The translations under genes were made by a program, and so were the position numbers. A DNA stretch of 62,603 nucleotides from Pseudomonas sp. GM50 (GTDB taxonomy: Bacteria > Pseudomonadota > Gammaproteobacteria > Pseudomonadales > Pseudomonadaceae). The stretch spans positions 1-62,603 of the forward strand of contig NZ_AKJK01000122.1 in assembly GCF_000282375.1 (NCBI RefSeq). The letters run 5' to 3'. Under the pieces are notes generated by a model, which ran no database searches, was not told where the DNA came from, and was given only the letters and a program-made list of their open reading frames with translations. Of this stretch, positions 1 through 7,553 are shown piece after piece (within the stretch, counting starts at the first letter, position 1; each line of letters opens with the position of its first letter).

Positions 1-80
1 CTGCTCGCGATGACGGCGGCCCATTCAACATCGATGCTGGCTGACAGACCGCTTTCGCGAGCAAGCCCGCTCCCACAGGG
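1..80. repeat. REP doublet, left end cut by window
   Basis: The right arm (CGCGAGCAAGCCCGCTCCCACA) is complete and the left arm is cut after CTGCTCGCGATGACGG. It is the same family as the doublets at 4235, 19777, 38483 and 60859. It lies downstream of the minus-strand operon. Confidence 0.85.
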
Positions 81-109
81 AATCCGGTTTGTGCAGGTCG
101 ATGGGGTGT

Positions 110-412
110 TCATAGGGAGCGCGCCGGTTCGCGGCTGATGTGTTGGCCGGCTTCGAGCAGCGTCGAGCAGGCGCGCACCCGGCGGCCATCGCCCAGGCGT
201 ACCCAGCAGTCCTGACAGGCGCCCATCAGGCAGAAGCCGGCGCGGGGTTCGGCGCTGAAGTCGCTGCCGCGCAGGTGTTCGCTGCAGGTCAGCACGGCCG
301 TCAGCAGGGTGTCGCCGAGCAAACCACGGGCAGGCTTACCATCGAGGGTGAAGTCCAGGGCCGGGCGGTCGCCTTCGGCCAGTCGTTTCAGCAGAGCCAT
401 CGGCGCCCTCAT
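110..412 (-). CDS. (2Fe-2S)-binding subunit of an FAD-dependent oxidoreductase (HcnA / opine-oxidase type)
   Basis: A 100-residue soluble protein with a plant-ferredoxin-type cluster motif: C61-x4-C66-x2-C69 followed by C82 (GFCLMGACQDCW...RVRAC). Small proteins of this type act as the iron-sulfur subunit beside two FAD subunits in HcnABC, opine oxidases and related amino-acid dehydrogenases, passing electrons from the flavin to the respiratory chain. It is the fourth gene of the minus-strand operon and its ATG overlaps the stop of the upstream permease gene (ATGA), so the two are probably translationally coupled. A shorter start at 400 (MALLKRL) is possible. The FAD partners would lie beyond the left edge and cannot be seen. 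The pairing with an importer suggests that the imported compound is the enzyme's substrate; this is inference. Confidence 0.85.
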   Translation of the reverse strand: MRAPMALLKRLAEGDRPALDFTLDGKPARGLLGDTLLTAVLTCSEHLRGSDFSAEPRAGFCLMGACQDCWVRLGDGRRVRACSTLLEAGQHISREPARSL

Positions 413-1203
413 TGTTTACCCACCAGAACCCGATCCAGGCCGTACACCCGATCAAGCAGAATCATCGTCAGCGCGGTCAGCGCGATCACCAGTGCCGACA
501 CCGCCGCCATCATCGGATCGATGGATTCGGTGGCGTACACGTACATGCGCACCGGCAGCGTTTGCGTGGCCGGTGAGGTAACGAAGATCGACAACGTGAC
601 CTCATCGAAACTGTTGATGAACGCCAACAGCCAGCCACCGGCAACGCCCGGCAAAATCATCGGCAAGGTGATTTGCCGGAACAGCGTGAAGCGTCCGGCA
701 CCGAGGGATTGCGCGGCATGTTCGGCGCTGCGGTCCAGACCGATGGCCGAGGCCAACACCAGGCGCAGTACGTACGGCGTGATCACCAGCACATGGGCGA
801 AGATCAGCCAGGCGAAGCTGCCGTTGACGCCCATCAACGCAAACAACCGCAGCAAGGCGACGCCCAGTACCAGATGCGGAATGATGATCGGCGACAGGAA
901 CAGACCGTTGAAAAAGTCCCGTCCGGGGAACTCGAAGCGAGTGATCGCCAGCGCTGCCGGCACCGCGATCAGCGTCGCCAGCGTGGCGGCGCAGAACGCC
1001 AGGATCAGGCTGTTGTAGAACGCATCGACAAAGTCTGCGCGCTCGAACACCGCGCGGAACCAGCGCAGGGAAAATTCCGTGGTTGGCAGGCTCAGGGTGT
1101 TTTCCGGGGTGAAGGCAACGAGGCACACCACCATCAGCGGCGCGAGCATGAACAGCACCACCAGGGTATGGAACAGCAGGGCGAAAGGACCGTTTCTGGA
1201 CAT
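409..1203 (-). CDS. ABC transporter permease, PotC type
   Basis: A 264-residue inner-membrane protein with about six hydrophobic segments and the EAA-loop region typical of binding-protein-dependent permeases (AAQSLGAGRFTLFRQITLPM, about residues 160-180). It forms the translocation pore with the PotB-type permease encoded just upstream (6 bp gap) and is powered by the ATPase at 2085-3110. This gene set is the polyamine/opine/iron importer class (PotABCD-like). The periplasmic binding protein is not in the window, so the substrate is unknown. The downstream [2Fe-2S] gene overlaps by four bases. Confidence 0.9.
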   Translation of the reverse strand: MSRNGPFALLFHTLVVLFMLAPLMVVCLVAFTPENTLSLPTTEFSLRWFRAVFERADFVDAFYNSLILAFCAATLATLIAVPAALAITRFEFPGRDFFNGLFLSPIIIPHLVLGVALLRLFALMGVNGSFAWLIFAHVLVITPYVLRLVLASAIGLDRSAEHAAQSLGAGRFTLFRQITLPMILPGVAGGWLLAFINSFDEVTLSIFVTSPATQTLPVRMYVYATESIDPMMAAVSALVIALTALTMILLDRVYGLDRVLVGKQ

Positions 1204-1209
1204 GACGAA

Positions 1210-2088
1210 TTATCCCAATGACTTCTTGTAGCGGCCTTCGATCATCCGGTTCCACGACAGCATGATCAGCAGGTTGAGCAACAGCAGCGCGACGGCAATC
1301 GCAGCGCCCATCGGCCAGTTCAGCTCCGACAGGTACTGGTCGTAGATCAGCGTGGCGACCATCTTTATCCGGCGTCCGCCGAGCAGTCCGGGAATGGCAA
1401 ATGAACTGGCCGCGAGGCCGAACACGATCAAGGTGCCGGAGAGCACGCCGGGCATGATTTGTGGCAGCACCACTTTGCGCATCACCGTGAGGTGGCTGGC
1501 GCCCAGCGACAGCGCGGCTTGTTCGGCGGCCGGGTCGAGTTTTTGCAGCGAGGTCCAGACCGGAATGATCATGAACGGCAGCATCACGTGAACCAGCGCG
1601 ATCACCACCGCGAACGGCGTATACAGCAGCTTCATCGGCGAGCCACCGAAGGCTTGCAGGGTCTGGTTGACCAGGCCGTCGGCGCCGAGCAACAGGCTCC
1701 AGCCGAAGGCACGCACCACCACCGAAATCAGCAACGGCGTGAGGATCAGAATCAGGAAGATCGAGCGCCACGGCGCGCCCATGCGGCTGAGGATGTAGGC
1801 CTCGGGCACACCGATCACCACGCAGAGCAGGGTGGTCAGGGCGCTGATCCAGAACGTCCTCAGAAAGATCTCGTAGAAGTACGGATCGCCCAGCAGGCTG
1901 CTGTAATGATCGAGGGTGTAGGCGTCGCTGTTGATCCCCGAGCTGTAGTCGAAGACGTTGAACGACAGCACCAAGGTCAGCAGCAGCGGGATAACCAACA
2001 GGCCGAGGTACAACGCCAGGGCCGGTGCCGATAACCAATACCCCTGACGTCCCTGACGCCCTTGGCGGATGACGGCAAGCGTACTCAT
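1210..2088 (-). CDS. ABC transporter permease, PotB type
   Basis: A 292-residue inner-membrane protein beginning MSTLAVIRQGRQG. It has an N-terminal membrane segment (ALALYLGLLVIPLLLTLVL) and a permease EAA-type loop (AALSLGASHLTVMRKVVLPQ). The start at 2088 is chosen because its ATG overlaps the TGA of the ATPase gene (ATGA), the same arrangement as elsewhere in the operon; the longer reading frame upstream lies entirely inside the ATPase gene. It partners with the PotC-type permease downstream. Confidence 0.9.
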   Translation of the reverse strand: MSTLAVIRQGRQGRQGYWLSAPALALYLGLLVIPLLLTLVLSFNVFDYSSGINSDAYTLDHYSSLLGDPYFYEIFLRTFWISALTTLLCVVIGVPEAYILSRMGAPWRSIFLILILTPLLISVVVRAFGWSLLLGADGLVNQTLQAFGGSPMKLLYTPFAVVIALVHVMLPFMIIPVWTSLQKLDPAAEQAALSLGASHLTVMRKVVLPQIMPGVLSGTLIVFGLAASSFAIPGLLGGRRIKMVATLIYDQYLSELNWPMGAAIAVALLLLNLLIMLSWNRMIEGRYKKSLG

Positions 2089-3110
2089 GCCGACACCTCG
2101 TCGACACTCAGCACCCGCAGCAGCGCCGCGTCCCAGTCGAGCCCCACCGCGGTGCCTTCGGCCAGCGGTGCCGAGCCGTCGTTGCGGCGTACCACACAGA
2201 GTTCGCCCAAGGTCGTCGATACGCCGTACAGCCATTGGCTGCCGAGGAAGAAGCGGCTGACGATCTTGCCTTGCAAACGACCATGGCCAACATCACGCAG
2301 ATCGATTTTTTCCGGGCGCAGGCTCAGGGTCAGCTCACCGTCACCACGGCCGCAGACTTGCACAACACCAGCACTGTCCCGTTCGCCGGGCAGCAGGTTG
2401 GCCTTGCCGACGAAGCCGGAAATGAACTCGGTGCGCGGGTGTTCGTAGAGGGTGTAGGGCGCGTCGATCTGAGTGATGCGCCCGGCTTGCATCACCACCA
2501 CACGGTCGCTGATCGACAGCGCTTCGGATTGGTCATGGGTGACCATCAGCGTGGTGATGCCGACCTCACGCTGGATGCGGCGGATTTCGAACTGCATCTC
2601 CTCGCGCAAATTGGCGTCGAGGTTGGACAGCGGTTCGTCGAGCAGCAGCACTGGCGGCTCGATCACCAACGCCCGGGCCAGCGCCACACGCTGGCGCTGA
2701 CCGCCAGAGAGTTCTCGTGGGTAACGCTCGGCGTGCTGGTTCAGACGTACCAGTTTCAGCACCCGATCCACCCGTTGCTGTAGTTCGCCGTTGGACACTT
2801 TACGCATGCGCAGGCCGAAGGCGACGTTGTCTTGCACGGTCATGTGCGGGAACAACGCGTAACTCTGGAACACCACCCCGAGGCCGCGACTGGCGGGTTT
2901 GGCGTGGGTGATGTCGCGACCGTCCAGCACAATGCGCCCGCTGCTGACTTCAACGAAGCCGGCGATCATTTGCAGGGTGGTGGTTTTGCCGCAGCCGGAG
3001 GGGCCGAGCAAGGAGACGAACTCGCCTTTTTCCACCGACAGATTGGTGGCGACGACTGCGTCGATCTCGCCGTAACGTTTGCCGAGGTTTTCAAGTTGCA
3101 CGAAGGCCAT
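2085..3110 (-). CDS. ABC transporter ATP-binding protein, PotA type
   Basis: A 341-residue cytoplasmic ATPase. It shows Walker A GPSGCGKTT, signature LSGGQRQRVALARAL, Walker B LLLDEPLSNLD and switch histidine TLMVTHDQSEA, then a C-terminal TOBE-like region. It energises the two permeases that follow. The ATG at 3110 (MAFVQLENLG) is preferred over the upstream frame extension because a ribosome-binding sequence GGTGGAG lies seven bases before it. It is the first gene of the minus-strand operon and is divergent from an IclR regulator, with a 244-bp shared control region. Confidence 0.93.
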   Translation of the reverse strand: MAFVQLENLGKRYGEIDAVVATNLSVEKGEFVSLLGPSGCGKTTTLQMIAGFVEVSSGRIVLDGRDITHAKPASRGLGVVFQSYALFPHMTVQDNVAFGLRMRKVSNGELQQRVDRVLKLVRLNQHAERYPRELSGGQRQRVALARALVIEPPVLLLDEPLSNLDANLREEMQFEIRRIQREVGITTLMVTHDQSEALSISDRVVVMQAGRITQIDAPYTLYEHPRTEFISGFVGKANLLPGERDSAGVVQVCGRGDGELTLSLRPEKIDLRDVGHGRLQGKIVSRFFLGSQWLYGVSTTLGELCVVRRNDGSAPLAEGTAVGLDWDAALLRVLSVDEVSA

Positions 3111-3292
3111 GACTGCGCTCCACCTGAGATTGTTATGCGTCGCCAAAGGCGCGCTTTTTTGTATGGGCAGATACGAAAAGGATGTTGCCGGGGGGCGTTG
3201 GCGCTCGACTTCTGTCGGCTGCCGCTGTTGTTCGAATCGCCCCTGATGGACGCAGAGTAGGACGAAGAATAGGATGGGCTCAATGGCCTATT

Positions 3293-3330
3293 TCACTGAA
3301 GCGATGACTATTTTCAGTTTCATTCAGTGA
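3293..3330. promoter_or_regulatory. Candidate IclR operator, inverted repeat in divergent control region
   Basis: A perfect 8-bp inverted repeat, TCACTGAA (3293-3300) and TTCAGTGA (3323-3330), has its arms 30 bp apart, about three helical turns. An extra TTCAGT lies at 3313-3318. It sits 24 bp before the IclR start and upstream of the importer operon, a suitable place to control both. Confidence 0.55.
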
Positions 3331-3354
3331 GTAAATTTATCATCGAGAAAACAC

Positions 3355-4191
3355 ATGCCTGATTCCATTGAGCGGAATGAAAATAAAAATGAAGTCGGTG
3401 TCGGTGCCGTCTCAAGACTGTTTGCAGTGCTGCGTAGCCTGGGTGACACCGTCGAAGGCGGAGAGCGCGTGACCCAACTGGCGCAGCGCATCGGTTTGTC
3501 GCAACCGACCACCCACCGCTTGCTGCGCAGCCTGATGGACGAGGGCATGGTCGAGCAGGACGCGCGCAGCAAACGCTATCGCCTGAGCCTGGAGTTTTTT
3601 GCCTTGGCGGCCCGTGCCGGCAACACCGGCAACTTGCGCGAACTGGCGCGGCCGGCATTGCTGCGGCTGTCGGCTTCGTTGGGGGATTCGTTGTTTTTAC
3701 TGGCGCGCAGCGGTTTCGATGCGATCTGTCTGGACCGCAGTGAAGGGCCGTTTCCGATCCGCACGTTTACCGGCGACATCGGCGGGCGGGTGGCGCTCGG
3801 CGTGGGGCAGGGCAGTTTGGCGATTCTGGCGTTTCTGCCGGAAGAGGAGCGCGACACGGTGATTCATTACAACTTGCCGCGGCTCAAGGATTTTCACCTG
3901 TACGACGAGGTGTTCCTGCGTTCGGAAGTCGAGAATGTGCGCACCCTCGGTTACGCCGGGCGCAACACCGGTGTATTGCAAGGCATGGCCGGGGTGGCCG
4001 TGCCGATCCTCGACCGCGAGGGCCGGGCGGTGGCGGCGCTGAGTGTGGCCACGGTCAGTGATCGCCTGGGGCCGGATCGTTTGCCGACGGTGGTGGAGAT
4101 GCTCAAACGCGAAGCCGCGCTGATCGGGCCGCGCATCAATCCGTTCGATCCGCTGTTGCGAAGGCCTTCGCAGGTGTTTGGGCAGGGGTGA
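3355..4191 (+). CDS. IclR-family transcriptional regulator
   Basis: A 278-residue regulator. An N-terminal winged helix covers about residues 18-75 (LAQRIGLSQPTTHRLLRSL recognition region), followed by an IclR effector domain at about 90-265 with the typical blocks GGRVALGVGQGSLAILAFLP and GMAGVAVPILDREGRAVAALSV. Family members bind a small-molecule effector and usually control a divergent catabolic or transport operon, here probably the ABC importer and oxidoreductase at 3110-110. The ATG at 3355 has only a weak purine stretch (CGAGAAAA) before it. The effector is not known. Confidence 0.92.
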   Translation: MPDSIERNENKNEVGVGAVSRLFAVLRSLGDTVEGGERVTQLAQRIGLSQPTTHRLLRSLMDEGMVEQDARSKRYRLSLEFFALAARAGNTGNLRELARPALLRLSASLGDSLFLLARSGFDAICLDRSEGPFPIRTFTGDIGGRVALGVGQGSLAILAFLPEEERDTVIHYNLPRLKDFHLYDEVFLRSEVENVRTLGYAGRNTGVLQGMAGVAVPILDREGRAVAALSVATVSDRLGPDRLPTVVEMLKREAALIGPRINPFDPLLRRPSQVFGQG

Positions 4192-4234
4192 CTGCGATCT
4201 CCAAATAATCGCTGCCCAATAATCGCTGACCCAA

Positions 4235-4327
4235 TGTGGGAGCGAGCCTGCTCGCGATAGCGATTTGTCAGTCGACATTAATGTTGAATGTGCCGGCTTC
4301 ATCGCGAGCAGGCTCGCTCCCACAGGG
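4235..4327. repeat. REP doublet (REPIN)
   Basis: Two arms in inverted orientation: TGTGGGAGCGAGCCTGCTCG at 4235 and CGAGCAGGCTCGCTCCCACA ending near 4324, separated by the usual variable spacer. It lies between the convergent iclR and anti-sigma genes and may act as a bidirectional stop. Confidence 0.9.
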
Positions 4328-4339
4328 GGAGGGTGGTGA

Positions 4340-5092
4340 TCAGAACTTTAGCGTCTGCTTTAGCATCTGCGCCGCCGGCGTGTCACTTGGGCTGACCATC
4401 GCATAGTTGTACCCGGCCCCCGACCAGTACTCGGCCTGCAACTCGCCATCGCTGCGGCTACCTCGAGGGAGGAGGAAGTTTTTCGGCCCTGGCGGGCGGA
4501 CGTAGAAGCTGATCTTGTGCCCGCTCCGGTCTTCGTACACCACCATCGCCGCCGGCCCCTGTTCAGTGCTGAGCAGCCGCCCGCTGATGGGGTTGTATCC
4601 GGCAGCGGTCAGGTTCGGCAGGCGTTGGGCCTGGCTGAAATAACGGTCGAGCCAGCCCTGCATATCGCCGTCGTCGCTGACTTTGTAGTCCGCCGGCAGA
4701 ATGCCTTGTTGGGCAATCAGGCGGTAGGCTTGCATGGCATCGGTCATCGGTAGCGGGGCGCTGACCAAGGTCATTTGTCGCGCCTGCCAACCGCCCAATC
4801 CGCCGATGCTGACCGCAATCAGCAGCATCGCGGCGCTGGCCAGATGACGGCGCGACTGGCGTGTGACTCGCTGGCGAATCATTGCCGGGTCGAGTTGCGG
4901 GTTGGCCGGTTGCTGCAAGGCACCGCTCAGGGCCGCGCGCAATTGTTGGGCATCGTGCTGCCAGGCACGCACTTGCGCGGCCACTTCGGCGTTGCCGGCC
5001 AGATAAGACTCCACCAGATGCCGGTCGGCATCGCTGAGTTGGTGATCGACGTAGGCGTGCAGGTCGCGCTCACCGGGAGGCATGCTGATCAT
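4340..5092 (-). CDS. Membrane anti-sigma factor of an ECF sigma pair
   Basis: A 250-residue protein. The N-terminal cytoplasmic domain (residues 1-80) carries the DLHAYVDHQL and LAGNAEVAAQV signatures of anti-sigma domains. One membrane helix follows at about 84-103 (ASAAMLLIAVSIGGLGGW), then a periplasmic domain of about 145 residues. It contains no cysteine, so the HxxxCxxC zinc/redox site of ZAS anti-sigma factors is absent and disulfide sensing is excluded. Its ATG overlaps the sigma-factor stop (ATGA), which supports the start at 5092 over the later ATG at 5083. It should hold the sigma factor inactive until a periplasmic signal arrives. Confidence 0.9.
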   Translation of the reverse strand: MISMPPGERDLHAYVDHQLSDADRHLVESYLAGNAEVAAQVRAWQHDAQQLRAALSGALQQPANPQLDPAMIRQRVTRQSRRHLASAAMLLIAVSIGGLGGWQARQMTLVSAPLPMTDAMQAYRLIAQQGILPADYKVSDDGDMQGWLDRYFSQAQRLPNLTAAGYNPISGRLLSTEQGPAAMVVYEDRSGHKISFYVRPPGPKNFLLPRGSRSDGELQAEYWSGAGYNYAMVSPSDTPAAQMLKQTLKF

Positions 5093-5595
5093 TTGAGTCT
5101 CCGCAGAGAAGGACGGGTGATTTCGCCGTCGCTGAGCTGGCGCAAGGCCTGGCGCGCGCGGGACAGGCGCGACATCACGGTGCCGGTGGGGACGTCGAGA
5201 ATCTCGGCGACCTCCTTGTAACTCAAGCCTTCCACCGACACCCAGAGCAACAGCGCACGTTGTTCGGTGCTGAGTTGATCGAAGGCTTGCAGGGTCGATT
5301 GGGCGATCACGGTGCGCTCTGCCGAAGGCTGCGCATCGTCACGGCCAGTAAAGAATTCGAGCATCCGCGCATAACGCCGGGAGCGGCGATGAGCGTCGAG
5401 AAACTGCCGATAAAGAATCGAAAACAGCCAGGCACGCAAATCGCCCTCAGGACGTTTATCGCCCCAACTCGACAGCGCGCGCTCAAGGCAGGCCTGCACC
5501 AGATCGTCGGCGCTGCTGGGGTTGCGCGTCAGCGAAACGGCGAAACGTCGTAGCCTGGGAATGACTTCCCTGAGTTGTTCGTCGATATCGTTCAT
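5089..5595 (-). CDS. ECF-subfamily RNA polymerase sigma factor
   Basis: A protein of 168 residues from the chosen start (MNDIDEQLREVIPRLRRFA). Sigma region 2 is at about 20-85 (SADDLVQACLERALS, LRAWLFSILYRQFLD) and region 4 at about 115-160 (LSTEQRALLLWVSVEGLSYKEVAEILDVPTGTVMSRLSRARQ region). It directs RNA polymerase to a small regulon, probably including the divergent catalase and cytochrome b561 genes. The frame stays open to an ATG at 5649 (MPDVFLNTHH). Neither start has a strong ribosome-binding site; the shorter one is chosen because it begins where sigma-2 homology normally begins. Confidence 0.9.
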   Translation of the reverse strand: MNDIDEQLREVIPRLRRFAVSLTRNPSSADDLVQACLERALSSWGDKRPEGDLRAWLFSILYRQFLDAHRRSRRYARMLEFFTGRDDAQPSAERTVIAQSTLQAFDQLSTEQRALLLWVSVEGLSYKEVAEILDVPTGTVMSRLSRARQALRQLSDGEITRPSLRRLK

Positions 5596-5759
5596 GGCGT
5601 TCTGACGAGTCACTACGCTGTGGTGAGTGTTCAGGAAGACGTCCGGCATTCGAGGTTATTCCACGCCTGGAAAAATAAACACCGGGCGATGGAATAAACC
5701 CTGGCGCGGTTCGTCTGCCTGATTCTTCTCACTTGTGGCCGATGGCCCTGGAGTCATTC

Positions 5760-6854
5760 ATGGTAGATCGCTCATCACCGCCAACGGGGCCAGGCCGGCC
5801 CCCGTTGAGTGCCGCGAGCCTGACGTTACGCCTGACCGGCATTGCCGTGGTGGTCGCTGCGCTGGCCGGGGCTTTTGCCTACGTCAACGGCACACTCGAC
5901 CCACAGCGCCTGACGCCGAAAGATTTGGTCAATGTACTGGAGAAAAACAACGGCGTGCACCCGGGATTCCGTCGCAATCATGCCAAAGGCGTGTGCGTGA
6001 TCGGGCATTTCGAGAGCAGCAGCCAGGCGCGCGAGTATTCCACTGCCCAAGTGTTCAGCGAAGCGCGGACCCCGGTGGTCGGGCGTTTTGCGCTGCCTGC
6101 CGGCAACCCTTACGCGCCGGACAACAGCGTGCCGATCCGCAGCCTGGCGTTGCGTTTCACCCAGGCCAACGGCCAGCAATGGCGCACCGGGATGAACAGC
6201 ATGCCGGTGTTCCCGGTGGGCACGCCCGAGGCGTTCTATCAGTTGCAACAAGCACAGTCACCGGATCCGGCTACCGGCAAACCGAACCCGGCGGCGGTTC
6301 CAGCGTTTTTTGGTTCTCACCCGGAAGCCGCGCCGTTTCTGGCCTGGATCAAAACCGCCAAACCTTCGGCCAGCTACGCGACGCAAACCTATAACAGCGT
6401 CAATGCGTTTTACCTGGTGAACGCGGCCGGTCAGCGACAAGCAGTGCGTTGGAGCATGATGCCAGTGGCTCAGGATGCGGCAGGTGCAACGGCCCCCGAG
6501 GGCGGTGATTTCCTTGAGAAAGACTTGGTGCAGCGTTTGGCCGCCGGACCGCTGCGTTGGCAGTTGAACATTACTCTGGCGAAACCCGAAGATCCGGTCA
6601 ACGACGCGAGCAAGGCCTGGCCCGACGGCCGAAAAGTGCTGAACGCCGGTACCTTGGTGCTCGAAAGTACTCAGCCGCAACTCAGTGGCGAGTGCCGTGA
6701 CATCAACTACGACCCACTGGTATTGCCCAGCGGTATCGAAGGCTCCGACGACCCGCTGCTTGCCGCTCGCTCAGCGGGTTACGCCCGTTCCTACCTGCGC
6801 CGCACCAGCGAAGTGACGCAATTGCCCAACGCCAGACAGGAGTCTCGACAATGA
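5760..6854 (+). CDS. Catalase-family peroxidase (SrpA-like mini-catalase), membrane anchored
   Basis: A 364-residue protein with an N-terminal hydrophobic anchor (about 22-42) and a minimal catalase core. The distal histidine motif is visible at FRRNHAKGV (H74). The C-terminal DPLLAARSAGYARSYLRR block carries the likely proximal heme tyrosine. It lacks the N-terminal arm and C-terminal flavodoxin-like parts of full catalases. Such proteins use H2O2 or organic peroxides and probably face the periplasm. The ATG at 5760 is preferred over upstream codons because GGAG lies six bases before it. Its stop overlaps the cytochrome b561 start (ATGA), so the two are coupled, which suggests the cytochrome supplies electrons. 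It is divergent from the sigma/anti-sigma pair. Confidence 0.9.
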   Translation: MVDRSSPPTGPGRPPLSAASLTLRLTGIAVVVAALAGAFAYVNGTLDPQRLTPKDLVNVLEKNNGVHPGFRRNHAKGVCVIGHFESSSQAREYSTAQVFSEARTPVVGRFALPAGNPYAPDNSVPIRSLALRFTQANGQQWRTGMNSMPVFPVGTPEAFYQLQQAQSPDPATGKPNPAAVPAFFGSHPEAAPFLAWIKTAKPSASYATQTYNSVNAFYLVNAAGQRQAVRWSMMPVAQDAAGATAPEGGDFLEKDLVQRLAAGPLRWQLNITLAKPEDPVNDASKAWPDGRKVLNAGTLVLESTQPQLSGECRDINYDPLVLPSGIEGSDDPLLAARSAGYARSYLRRTSEVTQLPNARQESRQ

Positions 6855-7396
6855 GCGCTCAACCGAATCATTTCGCGCCGTTGGCGCGGCTGCTGCATTG
6901 GCTGATGGCGCTGATGATCATCTCGATGCTGTTTATCGGCGCGGGCATGGTGGCCTCGGTGTCCGAGCGTCATGAGTGGCTGATCCATCTGCACAAACCT
7001 CTGGGCGTTGCGATTCTGTTGCTGGTGATCGTGCGTCTGGCCGTGCGCTTTTCGACCCGGCAACCACCGCTGCCAGCGGACCTGCCGGGCTGGCAAGCGT
7101 TCGCGGCCAAGGCTTCGCATATCTTGTTGTACGCCTTGATGTTGATTTTGCCATTGCTGGGTTGGGCGATGATTTCGGCGGCTGGCGATCCGGTGATGCT
7201 CAGTAGTTCACTGCAATTGCCGTCGATCCTGCCGGCGAATGCGCAGGTGTTTGCGTTGCTGCGCCAGGCGCATGGGTATCTGGCGTATCTGCTGTTCCTG
7301 ACCGTGCTGCTGCACTTGGCGGCGGCGTTGTTTCACGGTTGGGTGCGCCGCGATGACGTGCTGAACAGCATGCTGCGGGGCAAAGATCGCGGGTGA
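6851..7396 (+). CDS. Cytochrome b561-family diheme membrane protein
   Basis: A 181-residue protein with four membrane helices (about 14-36, 48-66, 88-110, 140-162). Likely heme ligands are H16, H48, H141 and H155, matching the four-helix b561/CybB fold. It passes electrons across or within the inner membrane. Overlap with the catalase gene (ATGA) indicates co-translation and a shared task, probably reducing the periplasmic heme peroxidase with electrons from the quinone pool (inference). Confidence 0.9.
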   Translation: MSAQPNHFAPLARLLHWLMALMIISMLFIGAGMVASVSERHEWLIHLHKPLGVAILLLVIVRLAVRFSTRQPPLPADLPGWQAFAAKASHILLYALMLILPLLGWAMISAAGDPVMLSSSLQLPSILPANAQVFALLRQAHGYLAYLLFLTVLLHLAAALFHGWVRRDDVLNSMLRGKDRG

Positions 7397-7413
7397 TCAG
7401 GGTTGCTGAAAAA

Positions 7414-7553
7414 TGTGGCGAGGGGGCTTGCCCCCGTTCGGCTGCGCAGCAGTCGTAAACCGATTAAACGCGGTATGCCTGACCTATCGCATTTTGGGCT
7501 GCTTCGCAGCCCAACGGGGCGATGCGGCGTTCCGACAAGCCCCCTCGCCACAG
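7414..7553. repeat. Long palindromic repeat, family B
   Basis: The outer arms TGTGGCGAGGGGGCTTG and its complement (CAAGCCCCCTCGCCACA) enclose CCCCGTTCGGCTGCGCAGCAGTCGT-type and GGGCTGCTTCGCAGCCCAACGGGG-type inner stems. Related copies lie at 24388-24534 and 36780-36903, and half a copy at 14943-15042. It overlaps the 3' end of the MFS gene. Confidence 0.9.
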
